64,000 bases of DNA, taken from CAZAZQ01 sp964489705 (GTDB lineage: Bacteria > Zixibacteria > MSB-5A5 > GN15 > FEB-12). Below the pieces are notes generated by a model, which made no database searches, was not told the DNA's origin, and saw only the letters and a list, made by a program, of their open reading frames with translations. Below, piece after piece: positions 1 through 13,634 of the stretch. Each line of letters opens with the position of its first letter. Position 1 is the first letter of the stretch. The position numbers and the translations under genes were made by a program. The DNA lies in the NCBI GenBank assembly GCA_964489705.1, contig CAZAZQ010000013.1, positions 11,766-75,765 of the forward strand. Direction: 5' to 3'.

Positions 1-1
1 A

Positions 2-541
2 GTGAACGATCCGACGATTTTTAAGGATGAGACGACCACCCGTTTGACGCGCAATTGGGCGAACGGTTTCCTGACGGTCGCCGATACGTTACGCAAGGCG
101 GGGGATTACGAGCGTGCCGAGCGGCTCGTCTCGCGGGCGGTGGAGCTGATTCCGTATTCTCCGCGGGCGGTGGAATACTTGGCGAATTTGTACAGTATCG
201 AAGGCAAGATTGAAGAGTTGCGGAAGCTGGTACGGGAAAGCCGGTACGGCGACAAGCGTCAGATGAAGCTGGTACTGGCGAGGGATGAAAAGAGGTTGTA
301 CAATTACGAAGAAGCCGAGCGATTATTGCTCAGCATTCTGGATGAGGATGAAAGCTATCGTCCGGCGTTTGACGAGCTGGTGCGCTTGTATTACCAGAAC
401 AAGAAAATTCTTTCCATTCAGATGTTGTTGAAGCGGTGGGTGACGCACAATCCTCACGATACTCAAGCCCGTGAGATGCTTGACGAGTTGCAGAAAGAGA
501 TCCGCAAGTCGCTCGAACGAGAAAAGGAGAGCGGGTCATGA
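2..541 (+). CDS. TPR-repeat protein, 5' end at window edge
   Basis: The frame is open from the first bases, and the GTG at base 2 may be either the true start or an internal codon, so the protein may be truncated by the window. The 179 residues visible are almost entirely helical, with two or more tetratricopeptide-like helix pairs. One spans about residues 22-80 (pattern A..L...GDYERAERL...A..L.P). A second spans about 95-165. The tail is highly charged. No signal peptide or catalytic motif is seen. TPR proteins act as protein-binding scaffolds. The stop overlaps the ATG of the glycosyltransferase by 4 bases, so translation of the two is probably coupled and the protein may belong to a polysaccharide or glycolipid assembly pathway. 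The exact partner is unknown. Confidence 0.75.
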   Translation: MNDPTIFKDETTTRLTRNWANGFLTVADTLRKAGDYERAERLVSRAVELIPYSPRAVEYLANLYSIEGKIEELRKLVRESRYGDKRQMKLVLARDEKRLYNYEEAERLLLSILDEDESYRPAFDELVRLYYQNKKILSIQMLLKRWVTHNPHDTQAREMLDELQKEIRKSLEREKESGS

Positions 542-1653
542 AGATTCTTGCTCTCAACTGGAACGATTTGAGCAACCCGTATGCGGGCGGGGCAGAGGTG
601 CACTTGGAGGAGCTCCTGCGACGGTTGGTGCAATACGGGCACGAGGTGACGCTTTTTTGCTCCGGCTATGAGGGGTGTACTGCCGAAGAGACAATCGAAG
701 GGGTTCGCATCATCCGACGCGGCAACCGGTACAACTTCAATCTCATCGCCCCGTTTCATTTGAGAAAGTTGGTCAGAGAAAATCACTTTGACATTCTCGT
801 TGAAGACATCAACAAGATTCCGTTTTATACTCCTTTGTATTTGAAATTGAAAACCTTGGTGGTAGTGCCCCATTTGTTTGCCACCACTGTTTTCCAAGAG
901 ATAAATTTCGTGCTGGGGACATACATTTACCTGGCGGAGCGGCCCTTGGTGTACGTGTACCGCAAGTTTCCCTTCAATGTCATTTCCGAGTCGACAGCGG
1001 ACGACATCGTCGCTCGGGGTATTCCCCGCAAGTCGGTTTCTGTTATTCACTGTGGCATCAATCGGGAAATTTATTCCTACAACCCCGATGTCCCCAAGTA
1101 TGAGCAGCCGACCGTGCTGTACTTGGGAAGGATAAAAAAGTATAAATCCATCCAGCACTTGATACGGGCGTTTTCGATAGTCAAAAAGGAAATTCCCGAC
1201 GCTCGTTTGATGGTGGTGGGAAGCGGCGATTATCTCAAGCCGTTGCAGGAGTTGGTTCGTTCGTTGAACCTGACGGGGGAGGTGGAGTTCCCCGGTTTTG
1301 TCAGCATGGAAGAAAAAGTGGAGCGGATGCGGCGCTCTCATGTCGCGGTGCTGCCGTCGTTGAAAGAGGGGTGGGGGTTGACCAACATTGAAGCCAACGC
1401 CGTCGGCACCCCGGTCGTTGCCGCCAACGTTCCCGGTTTGAAAGATTCGGTGCGGGACGGGGTGACCGGTTTTTTGTACCCGTACGGAGATATTGAAGCG
1501 TTGGCAGAAAAAATAAAACGAATCTTGACCGATGAGGCCCTCCGAAAGAAATTGGAGCAGGGCGGATTGGAGTGGGCGAAGAAGTTCGATTGGGACCGGG
1601 CGGCGAAAAAATTTGAAAAGTTGTTGCTCTCGATAGTTGAAGATTCGAAATGA
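538..1653 (+). CDS. Glycosyltransferase family 4 (GT-B fold)
   Basis: This is a 371-residue retaining glycosyltransferase of the GT4/WbaZ-PimB style. It would move a sugar from a nucleotide-sugar donor onto a lipid or glycan acceptor at the cytoplasmic face. The N-terminal Rossmann half has the glycine-rich acceptor-side motif NPYAGGAEVHLEELL (about residues 13-27). The C-terminal half has YLGRIKKYKSI (195-205) and the EX7E donor-binding motif with E277 and E285 in EGWGLTNIEA. Length is normal for the family. It overlaps the upstream TPR gene and the downstream membrane protein gene by 4 bases each (ATGA junctions), indicating a tight operon for glycan or glycolipid synthesis. The sugar and acceptor cannot be read from sequence. 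Confidence 0.93.
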   Translation: MKILALNWNDLSNPYAGGAEVHLEELLRRLVQYGHEVTLFCSGYEGCTAEETIEGVRIIRRGNRYNFNLIAPFHLRKLVRENHFDILVEDINKIPFYTPLYLKLKTLVVVPHLFATTVFQEINFVLGTYIYLAERPLVYVYRKFPFNVISESTADDIVARGIPRKSVSVIHCGINREIYSYNPDVPKYEQPTVLYLGRIKKYKSIQHLIRAFSIVKKEIPDARLMVVGSGDYLKPLQELVRSLNLTGEVEFPGFVSMEEKVERMRRSHVAVLPSLKEGWGLTNIEANAVGTPVVAANVPGLKDSVRDGVTGFLYPYGDIEALAEKIKRILTDEALRKKLEQGGLEWAKKFDWDRAAKKFEKLLLSIVEDSK

Positions 1654-2666
1654 CGGTGAATCAGAAAAAAGTGGTCTACCTCTTGTTGGGGTTGGGGATT
1701 TCCGTTGTCCTCCTCTGGTGGTTGTTTCGGAATATCGAGTTTTCCGAATTGCTGGTGGCGTTGCGGGGCGCCAACTATTTCTGGTTGATTCCGAACGTCA
1801 TGTTCATCGTTTTGACTATGTACCAGCGGGCGTACCGGTGGAAGTTCATGTTGGCGCCGATTAAGAAAGTCAAATTTTCCACCCTCCTTGCCGCTACCTG
1901 TATAGGCTTTATGGCGAACAACGTGCTGCCGCTGCGATTGGGGGAGTTTGTCCGGGCGTATTCTCTTTCCTCGCAAGATAAGGGGGTGACCAAGTCCGCA
2001 TCGCTGGCGACTATTTTTGTGGAGAGGATGGTCTTCGATTTGGTGGCGCTGTTGTTGATTTTCGGGGTGGTGCTGTATACCTCTCATCTCTCCCTGAACG
2101 AGTCGATGAAGTACGGGCTGAACATCGCTATTGTTATCGCCCTGCTCGGTATCGCCGTGGTCACCGTGCTGGCGCTCAAGCCGAATCAAGTGGGACGCTT
2201 GATGGCGCGGTACTTGTTTTTTGCTCCGGAAAAGGTGCAGGAGTTTATCAAAAGCGTCGTCCTAAAATTCTCCCGCGGCTTGGAGTTTCTGAGCGATATC
2301 CGCAGTGTCGTTGTCGTGATGCTCCATACCTTTCTCATCTGGCTTTTGATGGGACTTTCCAATGTCTTCGTCTTTTGGGCGTTCGGCTTCGACCTTTCTC
2401 TGGACGCCTCGTACGTCCTTTTGGTGGTGGTGTCCATTTCCATTTTGGTGCCTTCCTCGCCGGGGTTTGTCGGGGTCTATCATGCCGGGGCGGTGTGGGC
2501 GTTGATGGCGTATGGAATCGACAAAGAAGATGCCCTCTCATGTGCGCTGGTGCTTCACGCCGCTCAATATATAGTCGTGACCTTGATGGGATTTTACTAT
2601 CTCAAGAAAGAGCATCTCTCTTTGAAAAAGTTGGGCGAGGAAGCCGCCGAAGAGATTCCCGAGTGA
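1650..2666 (+). CDS. Flippase-like / LPG-synthase transmembrane domain protein (UPF0104)
   Basis: This is a 338-residue polytopic inner-membrane protein with about eight hydrophobic segments (the first at residues 8-27). It carries the features of the lysylphosphatidylglycerol synthase TM/AglD-YbhN family: LRLGEFVRAY after the second or third helix and PSSPGFVGVYHAGAVWALM near the C-terminal third. Members without the soluble LPG synthase domain, as here, are found beside glycosyltransferases and are suspected to move lipid-linked intermediates across the membrane. The ATG overlaps the GT4 stop, so it is the last gene of this operon. After its stop comes the rRNA leader, with no clear terminator between them. 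Confidence 0.88.
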   Translation: MTVNQKKVVYLLLGLGISVVLLWWLFRNIEFSELLVALRGANYFWLIPNVMFIVLTMYQRAYRWKFMLAPIKKVKFSTLLAATCIGFMANNVLPLRLGEFVRAYSLSSQDKGVTKSASLATIFVERMVFDLVALLLIFGVVLYTSHLSLNESMKYGLNIAIVIALLGIAVVTVLALKPNQVGRLMARYLFFAPEKVQEFIKSVVLKFSRGLEFLSDIRSVVVVMLHTFLIWLLMGLSNVFVFWAFGFDLSLDASYVLLVVVSISILVPSSPGFVGVYHAGAVWALMAYGIDKEDALSCALVLHAAQYIVVTLMGFYYLKKEHLSLKKLGEEAAEEIPE

Positions 2667-2916
2667 GCTTTTCTCATTGTTTTTCGATCGGTGTACTTTT
2701 TGAGTAAAAAAATCATCTTCCGGTGGAACTTTCCCGACGCGAACGGCTATAAGGTATGCCGATGCGAAAGAGCTCGGCAAAATGAAAGTTTTTCTTTCAG
2801 TAAAAAATGAAAAAAAGAAAAGGCAGGCGGGAAGCATGAGTATATCGCCATGTAAGAGAAGAGGTTACGAAACAGAACGAAAGGCGGAAATAATTTGATT
2901 TTTTTGAAGAAAATAC

Positions 2917-2945
2917 TTGACCTGAGAGGGTTAAAGCTTCATACT
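2917..2945 (+). promoter_or_regulatory. rRNA promoter P1
   Basis: TTGACC at 2917-2922 and CATACT at 2940-2945 are separated by 17 bases. It is the upstream one of two tandem housekeeping-type promoters before 16S. Confidence 0.6.
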
Positions 2946-3060
2946 TGCCTGCCGAAATGAGAGACGGGTCAAGATGACTCGGTAAAACGAATTTTGGATT
3001 GATTTTTTGAACGATTTTGATTATTTTATGTTTAAGAATGCGAAAAGAATAAAAAAGCTC

Positions 3061-3089
3061 TTGACATTTACGGTCTGAGGCATTATATA
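3061..3089 (+). promoter_or_regulatory. rRNA promoter P2
   Basis: A perfect TTGACA at 3061-3066 is followed 17 bases later by TATATA at 3084-3089. It lies about 230 bases upstream of mature 16S and just before boxA, the usual place for the proximal rrn promoter. Confidence 0.75.
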
Positions 3090-3133
3090 CAGAACTTGCC
3101 GGACGTGAGTCAGGCATTTTTTTCGCAAAGAAT

Positions 3134-3146
3134 TGCTCTTTGACAA
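3134..3146 (+). promoter_or_regulatory. boxA antitermination element (leader)
   Basis: TGCTCTTTGACAA closely matches bacterial boxA, the RNA site bound by NusB-S10 to prevent Rho termination in rRNA. Near-identical words recur before 23S (5245-5257) and in weaker form before 5S (about 8390-8402). Confidence 0.7.
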
Positions 3147-3317
3147 CTGAATAGCCACTCAATGTTATGAGAAGCGGGTCCTAGGATTATGTTGTACCCC
3201 CTCAAGGTGAAAGTCTTGAGAAACAAGTCCTAAGATTCTTGTAAATCCCGAATAACGAGTCCTTAACAGGAGCGTTTTGGGAGACAGGAAGAACGAAAAA
3301 AACGAACACAATAATAC

Positions 3318-4875
<1,558 letters not shown>

Positions 4876-5026
4876 CTAAGGAGTTACGGTGTGACGTGAG
4901 TCTGCCCACCGCAGATTCACCCATAACCTAAGTCGATCGGCATAATCCGAACCCCACTTCTCAGAATTGGGTGGCTATTGGTTATAAATATGGTCGCCTA
5001 TCAGGCGAATAGCGAAAACAGGATTT

Positions 5027-5100
5027 GGGCCTATAGCTCAGTTGGTTAGAGCGCGCGCCTGATAAGCGCGAGGTCGGTGGTTCAACCCCACTTAGGCCCA
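5027..5100 (+). tRNA. ileT: tRNA-Ile(GAT)
   Basis: A cloverleaf can be drawn with acceptor GGGCCTA paired to TAGGCCC and a TTCAACC T-loop. The seven-base anticodon loop TGATAAG has anticodon GAT at 5061-5063. The discriminator A at 5100 is followed by TTT, so the CCA tail is not encoded and must be added by a nucleotidyltransferase. It lies in the 16S-23S spacer. Confidence 0.97.
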
Positions 5101-5119
5101 TTTGATCGTGAAAAGTATC

Positions 5120-5192
5120 GGGGATGTAGCTCAGTTGGGAGAGCGGTGGCTTTGCAAGCCACAGGTCACCGGTTCGATCCCGGTCATCTCCA
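5120..5192 (+). tRNA. alaT: tRNA-Ala(TGC)
   Basis: Acceptor GGGGATG pairs with CATCTCC, allowing one G-U. The D-arm AGCTCAGTTGGGAGAGC, the anticodon loop TTTGCAA with TGC at 5153-5155, and the GGTTCGATCC T-arm are all present. CCA is not encoded. It sits 19 bases after tRNA-Ile, the classic Ile-Ala spacer pair. Confidence 0.97.
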
Positions 5193-5244
5193 GAAGATGG
5201 AACAGGCAACGGCTTGTTCGAAGAAGCTGCGCAAGCGCAGCAAC

Positions 5245-5257
5245 GGCTCTTTGACAA
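5245..5257 (+). promoter_or_regulatory. boxA antitermination element (16S-23S spacer)
   Basis: GGCTCTTTGACAA repeats the leader boxA and would reload the antitermination complex before 23S. Confidence 0.65.
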
Positions 5258-5348
5258 CTTCATAGTATCGAAAGGTACGTAAACGCGTATCTTCCAATAG
5301 GCTGTGTTCATATTAACAGAACCAGTGGATGCTCTTAAGTAAGTTTTC

Positions 5349-8363
<3,015 letters not shown>

Positions 8364-8460
8364 TTTATAATTTACTTAGGCTGCATGCACCGGCTCTTTG
8401 AGCACAGCCTCTTGGGCGATACCTTTTACGTGCCTGGAAGATACTATGCAAGAGATAAAT

Positions 8461-8579
<119 letters not shown>

Positions 8580-8589
8580 AAAAAACACA

Positions 8590-8633
8590 CCCCCAATAAC
8601 CCGCTTGCAAGCGGGCGGTTGGGGGTTTTTTTT
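8590..8633 (+). terminator. Rho-independent terminator of the rRNA operon
   Basis: The outer stem CCCCCAA (8590-8596) pairs with TTGGGGG (8619-8625). An inner CCCGC/GCGGG stem and a run of eight T follow the usual terminator layout. Confidence 0.93.
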
Positions 8634-8647
8634 GTGTGAGAGTTTTG

Positions 8648-8676
8648 TTGACCTGATGCTCTCTCTCATATATCCT
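8648..8676 (+). promoter_or_regulatory. Promoter for the lipoprotein gene
   Basis: TTGACC (8648-8653), a 17-base spacer and TATCCT (8671-8676) lie directly after the rRNA terminator and 52 bases before the next ATG. Confidence 0.55.
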
Positions 8677-8728
8677 GTAGTAAATTGGTTTTACCTTAGA
8701 TACTGAAAGTGCAGGAGGTGTATTTACC

Positions 8729-9172
8729 ATGCGGAGAAAGAGGATGAGAGGTAGCTCTTTGGTTCTGCTCATTTTCATTTTGTCCGGCGTGGCGCTTTCT
8801 TGTGCCAAGGTGCGTTACTTTTCTTATGAGGATGTAGAGTACCAACCGGTGGAGGAGTTAGTAGTGATAGATAATCCCGAGGAACTGCCAAAAGGGTGTC
8901 AGCTTTTCGGTCGGCTCGAAGCAAAGAGCGTTTCGTTTCTGGTTAGTCATGGAACATTGAGAAAGATATTGATCAAAGAAGCAAAACAAAGAGGGGCGGA
9001 TGTCATTAGTTTTGATGACTTGAGAAAGTTGAAGCAATGGGACACACGTTACTATACAAAGACAACCGGTTTGTTTCATACCACGTACCGTGATAATACC
9101 AAGTTGCTTTTGGCATACTTATTTAAGTGTGACACCACAAGAGTCTTGCAGAAAAGTGAAGAGAAACAATAA
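8729..9172 (+). CDS. Small putative lipoprotein of unknown function
   Basis: A 147-residue protein with a basic N-terminus, a hydrophobic stretch at about 10-24 and a lipobox-like ALSC ending at Cys25, so it is probably lipid-anchored after export. The lipobox is slightly off consensus (A at -3, L at -2). The mature part contains a GADVISFDDL stretch (about residues 90-99) that recalls the conserved loop of small YbjQ/RcsF-like lipoproteins, but I do not recognise the family. AGGAGG lies about 10 bases before the ATG. It has its own promoter and is convergent with mnmA. Confidence 0.72.
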   Translation: MRRKRMRGSSLVLLIFILSGVALSCAKVRYFSYEDVEYQPVEELVVIDNPEELPKGCQLFGRLEAKSVSFLVSHGTLRKILIKEAKQRGADVISFDDLRKLKQWDTRYYTKTTGLFHTTYRDNTKLLLAYLFKCDTTRVLQKSEEKQ

Positions 9173-9301
9173 AACAGGTTGTATGAGGAGTATTGAGGGT
9201 CAGCGGGGGGAAAGGGATTACCAAACTTCATCCAAACAGTATATCGGGTTCGGTTGAGACGCTCACTTTGAAGGTAATCGTCACCTTTTCTTAACGTTCT
9301 T

Positions 9302-10387
9302 TCACGCAATGACTCCGCCCCCGAGGACGATGTCGCCGTCGTAAAAAACGACCGATTGTCCCGGGGTGATGGCGCGCTGCTTTTCCTTGAAGACAACCCT
9401 GACGCTGGTGGGGCTGGTGCGGGTTAGCGTTGCTTCCGCCGGTTGGTGGCGATAACGGATTTTGACCTGAGCGGAGAACGGCTCATCGGTCGGTTCTTTT
9501 GCCACCCAATTGACCTGCTGGGCCGTCAGTTCAGAGCTGTAGAGGGCGTCGTCTTCGCCGACTATCACGCGATTGTGTTCCGGGTCAATCCGCTTGACGT
9601 AAAGCGGTGTCGGATGGGCGATGCCGAGGCCGCGGCGTTGACCGATAGTATAGTATGCCGTCCCGTTGTGTCTGCCGACAACAGTACCGTCTTCAAGAAC
9701 AATGTCGCCCGGCTGAGGGGGGATGCTGTGCTTTTCGTCCCATTCCCGCACAAAGCGACGGTAGTCGTCATCGGGTACGAAACAAATTTCCCGTGATTCC
9801 TTTTTTTCTGCGGTGCGAAGTCGGTGACGGCGGGCAATCTCCCGCACTTCCGATTTGCGCAATTTCCCTAACGGCATGAGCGTCTTGGCTAACGCGTCTT
9901 GGCTAAGCCCCCAGAGGACATACGACTGATCGCGGGTTTCGTCGATGCCTTTGCGGAGGGCAAAACGTCCGTTCGACAGGCGCTCAATGGTGGCGTAATG
10001 GCCGGTGGCGATATAGTCGCAGCCGATTTCCAGCGCTTTTTGCAAGAATGCCGTCCAGCGTACTTCGGAGTTGCACCGGACGCACGGATTCGGGGTACGT
10101 CCCGCTTTGTATTCGGCGACGAAGTTTTCGATGACGTTCTCTTTGAAAATCTCGGACATGTTCAGCACGTAGAACGGCGCTCCCATTGCGTCACATAAGA
10201 GACGGCAGTCGTTTACGGCATCGAGGTTACAACACCGGCCGTCCTTGTAAATATCCCCCCCGACGTCGACGTAATCCCAGAGCTTCATATGGGCACCGAT
10301 GATGTCGTAGCCCTGCTCTTTGAGCAGAAGAGCCGCTACGGAAGAATCGACTCCGCCCGATAAAGCAATAAGCACCTTCTTACCCAT
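9302..10387 (-). CDS. mnmA: tRNA-specific 2-thiouridylase MnmA
   Basis: This 361-residue cytoplasmic enzyme puts sulfur on U34 of tRNA Lys, Glu and Gln, using ATP and a persulfide relay. The N-terminal PP-loop SGGVDSS is at residues 10-16. The two catalytic cysteines are C102 in NPCVRCN and C202 in REICFVPD. GHYATIERL follows the PP-loop domain, and YTIGQRRGLG marks the start of the central domain. The length is normal. It is 39 bases downstream of a cysteine desulfurase gene on the same strand, which would supply the sulfur, so the two are almost certainly an operon. Confidence 0.97.
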   Translation of the reverse strand: MGKKVLIALSGGVDSSVAALLLKEQGYDIIGAHMKLWDYVDVGGDIYKDGRCCNLDAVNDCRLLCDAMGAPFYVLNMSEIFKENVIENFVAEYKAGRTPNPCVRCNSEVRWTAFLQKALEIGCDYIATGHYATIERLSNGRFALRKGIDETRDQSYVLWGLSQDALAKTLMPLGKLRKSEVREIARRHRLRTAEKKESREICFVPDDDYRRFVREWDEKHSIPPQPGDIVLEDGTVVGRHNGTAYYTIGQRRGLGIAHPTPLYVKRIDPEHNRVIVGEDDALYSSELTAQQVNWVAKEPTDEPFSAQVKIRYRHQPAEATLTRTSPTSVRVVFKEKQRAITPGQSVVFYDGDIVLGGGVIA

Positions 10388-10426
10388 ACCTTACCCAAAA
10401 GTAAAAAAATGTACGGCGGGGATACG

Positions 10427-11599
10427 TTACTCTTTGTCTTTTCCATACAGCGGCGACATCGCCCGTAACCGCTCGATGATGGGGGGGAGCTTTTCCAAGA
10501 CATAATCAAGCTGCTCTTTCGTTGTCGTTCTTCCCATGGAAAAGCGGATCGCCCCTTGCGCCAATTCCGGAGGAATGCCCATGGCAGTCAGGACATGCGA
10601 GGGTTCTGTTGCTCCGGCGGTACATGCCGAGCCGGACGAAACCGCAATGCCTTCCAAGTCCAATGCTAAGACAATAGATTCACCTTCCACACCGCGAAAA
10701 GAAATGTTCACCGTCGGCGGGACACGGTTTTGCCGCGGTCCGTTGAGAGCGACATCGGGAATCTTCTCAATAATTTTATCGATGAAGTAATCCGCCAGCT
10801 CGGTGTGATAGCGGTAATCTTCGTCTTCTCTCTTCTGGGCAACTTCCAGAGCCTTCGCCAGACCGATGATACCGGCGACGTTTTCCGTACCGGGGCGGCG
10901 CTTCTTTTCGTGGGAGCCGCCAAAGAAGAGAGGAGCAATCTTCACTCCTTGCCGGATATAGAGCGCCCCCGCGCCTTTCGGTCCGTAAATTTTATGCCCT
11001 GTCAACGAAAGCATGTCGACTCCCAACTTCTTCACGTCGACCGGAATCTTCCCGATTGCCTGCACCGCATCGGTGTGAAAAAGGGCGCCTTTTTCGTGGG
11101 CAACTTCAGCAAGGGCGGCGATGTCTTGAATGGTGCCGGTTTCGTTATTGGCGTACATTACCGACACGAGGGCGGTCTGCTCGGTAACTAGGTCTTTCAG
11201 TTTTTCAGCCGAGACAAAACCTTCTCGATCAACCGGCAAGATGTCCAAAGCAAAGCCTTCCCGGTGGTGCAGATGTTCCGCCGGTTCCAAAACGGCATGG
11301 TGCTCGATGGCGCTGACCACAAGGTGATTTTTCGTGTTTTTGAAATGATACGCCGTTCCCAGCACCGCCAGATTGTCCGATTCCGTTCCGCCGGAAGTGA
11401 AATAGAGCTCTGACGGATCACAATTGATATATTGAGCGATTTGCTCGCGGGCATTTTCCAAGGCGACTTTGGCATCTCTGCCGAACTGATGAACGGAGCT
11501 GGCGTTGCCGAATTTCTCATGGAAGTACGGCAGCATGGCTTCCACCACTTCTTCATCAACCGGCGTGGTGGCGTTATGATCGAGATATATCGGTGTCAT
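10427..11599 (-). CDS. iscS: Cysteine desulfurase (IscS/NifS family)
   Basis: This is a PLP enzyme of 390 residues that converts cysteine to alanine and holds the sulfur as a persulfide. YLDHNATTPV opens the protein. The PLP lysine is K203 in LTGHKIYGPKG, and the persulfide cysteine is C326 in SSGSACTAG, within the long mobile loop typical of group I enzymes. AAGGAT lies just before the ATG. The neighbour mnmA suggests that tRNA thiolation is a main use. No iscU, iscA or iscR gene is nearby, so this copy may be dedicated to tRNA. The symbol is by family; NifS-like naming is equally possible. Confidence 0.95.
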   Translation of the reverse strand: MTPIYLDHNATTPVDEEVVEAMLPYFHEKFGNASSVHQFGRDAKVALENAREQIAQYINCDPSELYFTSGGTESDNLAVLGTAYHFKNTKNHLVVSAIEHHAVLEPAEHLHHREGFALDILPVDREGFVSAEKLKDLVTEQTALVSVMYANNETGTIQDIAALAEVAHEKGALFHTDAVQAIGKIPVDVKKLGVDMLSLTGHKIYGPKGAGALYIRQGVKIAPLFFGGSHEKKRRPGTENVAGIIGLAKALEVAQKREDEDYRYHTELADYFIDKIIEKIPDVALNGPRQNRVPPTVNISFRGVEGESIVLALDLEGIAVSSGSACTAGATEPSHVLTAMGIPPELAQGAIRFSMGRTTTKEQLDYVLEKLPPIIERLRAMSPLYGKDKE

Positions 11600-11708
11600 G
11601 GTACCTATCCTTCAAAAGGTTATTTTCGAGTTCATATTATTGTAACACACCATAGCGAGAGTCGGTTGAATTCGACAGGTATAAATTTTTCGCCGCACCG
11701 GCTCTTTT

Positions 11709-13634
11709 CTAAAAGGCGTACAATATAGTGAAATGCCACCGGTCGTCAAAGTCGATTTTTTTGGTCTTTATCCGGCGGGCGTAATCGATCCGGATCGGTC
11801 CGGCAGGGGACATGATTTGGATGCCGGTGCCGTAAGTATACGCCAATGAGGAAAACGTAAAGTCCTTCGTATGAAGAAACCCGTTCCCGATGTCGAAAAA
11901 GATTGACTGCCACAGCGGAAAAGAGCGGAAGAGGTCTTTGAGGAGAGGAATCGGGCGGAAGATTTGAAGGGTTTTCCAACGGAATTCTTGGTTGAAAACG
12001 CAGGTGAAATTCGCACCCCGCGGCGTGCCGTCGTCCCACGTCGGTCCGAGCGTATTTTCTTTGAACCCTCGTACCGTATTGGCGCCCCCCATATAAAAGA
12101 GGTCGTTAACGGGGACGATTTCCGAAGCACCAAAGGGTTTGGCGTGTTCAAAGCGCAGCCGGGTTGCTGAAATCCAACCGGGCCAAACGACTTGGTAGCT
12201 TGACCAACTGGTGTGCCACTTGTAGAAATGTTCATCCCCTCCCAAGAACCCGCCGAAATAGTCGAAAGAAAATTCCGTCACCGAGCCTCGGCGGGGAATA
12301 AAAGGATTGTCGCGACTGTCGCGACGGAAGGAAAAGTAAATTTTCCGCCGAACCGAAATCCCGTTCTCTTGTTTTTTCAGTTCGACCTGATCGTCGGGAA
12401 TGCCGAAAATATTTACTTTGATATATTCAAGTCCCAACGAGGTTTTTATCTCGCTGCCGAAGTTTTTCATCGTGGAAGCCGAAACCGACCACGTTTCAAT
12501 ACGATAATTCTGCACCGGGTCTTTTACCCCCGGCTCATACTTCCCGGTCAAGCTGAGCGGCATTCGCAGACCGAACAGCCACGGTTCGGTGAATCGCAGT
12601 TGATAGTTATGTCCCAACAGCCGAAGAGTGCGGTCGGTGCCGAAGGTAAATTGCGTTTGCAGGTCGTAACGACGGGAGCCCAAAAAGTTCCGTTTTCCGA
12701 AACCGGCGGTGAAATCCCAGATGAGGTCGCGGACTTCCGATTGACCGATACCGGTACGGAGGGTCAAGTAAGTCGGCTTTCGCTCCCGAACCCGTACGAC
12801 GAAGTCCGGTTTCAACCGGTCGGTGATGGTTTCGGCTCGGCTGATGTGGAAAGTGCGGAAGTAACCTGACTCCATAAGGCGGCGTTGCGAATCGAGAATA
12901 TCGTTCCGGCGATAGATGTGCCCCGGGATAATACGGAGCTCCCGGCGGGCGACATATTCCGGGAAGCGTTGGATTCCTTCGATGATGACCTCTCCAAAGT
13001 GAACCAAGGAATCGGAGTTGATAGCGAACGTGACGTCGGCGAACGGTTCGATTTTGTTGGTATCAAGGCTGAACGAAACTTTCGCATACGGGTAGCCTTC
13101 GTTTGCGAGTATGGTCTTCATGTTAAAAGTCGCATCGTGCAAATCGAACAGGTTAATCGGTTTTCCGTAGCGGAAACGGGAGGCGATTTTTTGAAAGTCG
13201 GAAGTGAAGCGCTTTTCAAACGAGCCGGTTATCTTCTTGTTGCCGTAATAAAATCGTTTCCCCTCACGGATATCCACCCGCACCAAAGCGGTGGAATCTT
13301 CCGGCAAAATCTCGAAAGTTTCCTTCACTTGAATCCCTAAGAACCCATTGGAGAGATAGAGGTATTTTATTTCCAAGGTGTCGCGTCCGAGGGTTTCCCG
13401 CTGGATTTTGGTGCGACGGTCTCCTTTTATCGTCCGCCAGAAGGAGCGCTTTCGGGAGTACATGCGTTTTTTGATATCCGAGGCTTTGAAGAAACGGTTT
13501 CCGGTGATGAGGATGGAATCGATGGCAGGTTTCGAGCGCACCCATCGCAGCGTCACCCAGTCAATAGCATGGCTGCCGGACGCCGCAAAGCTCGTTCCAA
13601 GCACTATGAGAATGAAAAGCAAAAGCCGTCGCAT
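11709..13634 (-). CDS. Omp85-family outer-membrane protein, TamA/BamA-like
   Basis: A 641-residue protein with a signal peptide (about residues 1-22, MRRLLLFILIVLG...). POTRA-like alpha/beta repeats cover about 30-280, including LRWVRSKPAIDSILITGN and VHFGEVIIEGIQRFPEYV. A C-terminal D15/Omp85 barrel runs from about 290 and ends in F at residue 641, as outer-membrane barrels usually do. GGANTVRGFKE is the loop-6 motif containing the VRGF signature of Omp85 proteins. Its ATG shares one base with the tamB stop, so translation is coupled. Next to TamB, TamA is the natural reading, although the POTRA count was not resolved. It is the last gene of the sigma-factor operon. Confidence 0.9.
   Translation of the reverse strand: MRRLLLFILIVLGTSFAASGSHAIDWVTLRWVRSKPAIDSILITGNRFFKASDIKKRMYSRKRSFWRTIKGDRRTKIQRETLGRDTLEIKYLYLSNGFLGIQVKETFEILPEDSTALVRVDIREGKRFYYGNKKITGSFEKRFTSDFQKIASRFRYGKPINLFDLHDATFNMKTILANEGYPYAKVSFSLDTNKIEPFADVTFAINSDSLVHFGEVIIEGIQRFPEYVARRELRIIPGHIYRRNDILDSQRRLMESGYFRTFHISRAETITDRLKPDFVVRVRERKPTYLTLRTGIGQSEVRDLIWDFTAGFGKRNFLGSRRYDLQTQFTFGTDRTLRLLGHNYQLRFTEPWLFGLRMPLSLTGKYEPGVKDPVQNYRIETWSVSASTMKNFGSEIKTSLGLEYIKVNIFGIPDDQVELKKQENGISVRRKIYFSFRRDSRDNPFIPRRGSVTEFSFDYFGGFLGGDEHFYKWHTSWSSYQVVWPGWISATRLRFEHAKPFGASEIVPVNDLFYMGGANTVRGFKENTLGPTWDDGTPRGANFTCVFNQEFRWKTLQIFRPIPLLKDLFRSFPLWQSIFFDIGNGFLHTKDFTFSSLAYTYGTGIQIMSPAGPIRIDYARRIKTKKIDFDDRWHFTILYAF

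Larger units (their letters stand above)
2667..3317 (+). other. rRNA operon leader region
   Basis: No credible gene lies in these 651 bases. They contain two consensus-like promoters (2917-2945 and 3061-3089) and a boxA antitermination element (3134-3146). There are also three related short words, each starting GTCCT, near 3178, 3228 and 3261, just before the mature 16S end; they are probably part of the processing stem. A GGAACTT word at 2725-2731, followed after 15 bases by CTATAAG, partly resembles the two ECF-type promoters of this window but lacks their full -10 box. Confidence 0.7.

Noticed and set aside
8855..9079. Minus-strand ORF within the lipoprotein gene
   Set aside because: Shadow of the lipoprotein gene, which has signal peptide, ribosome site and promoter.
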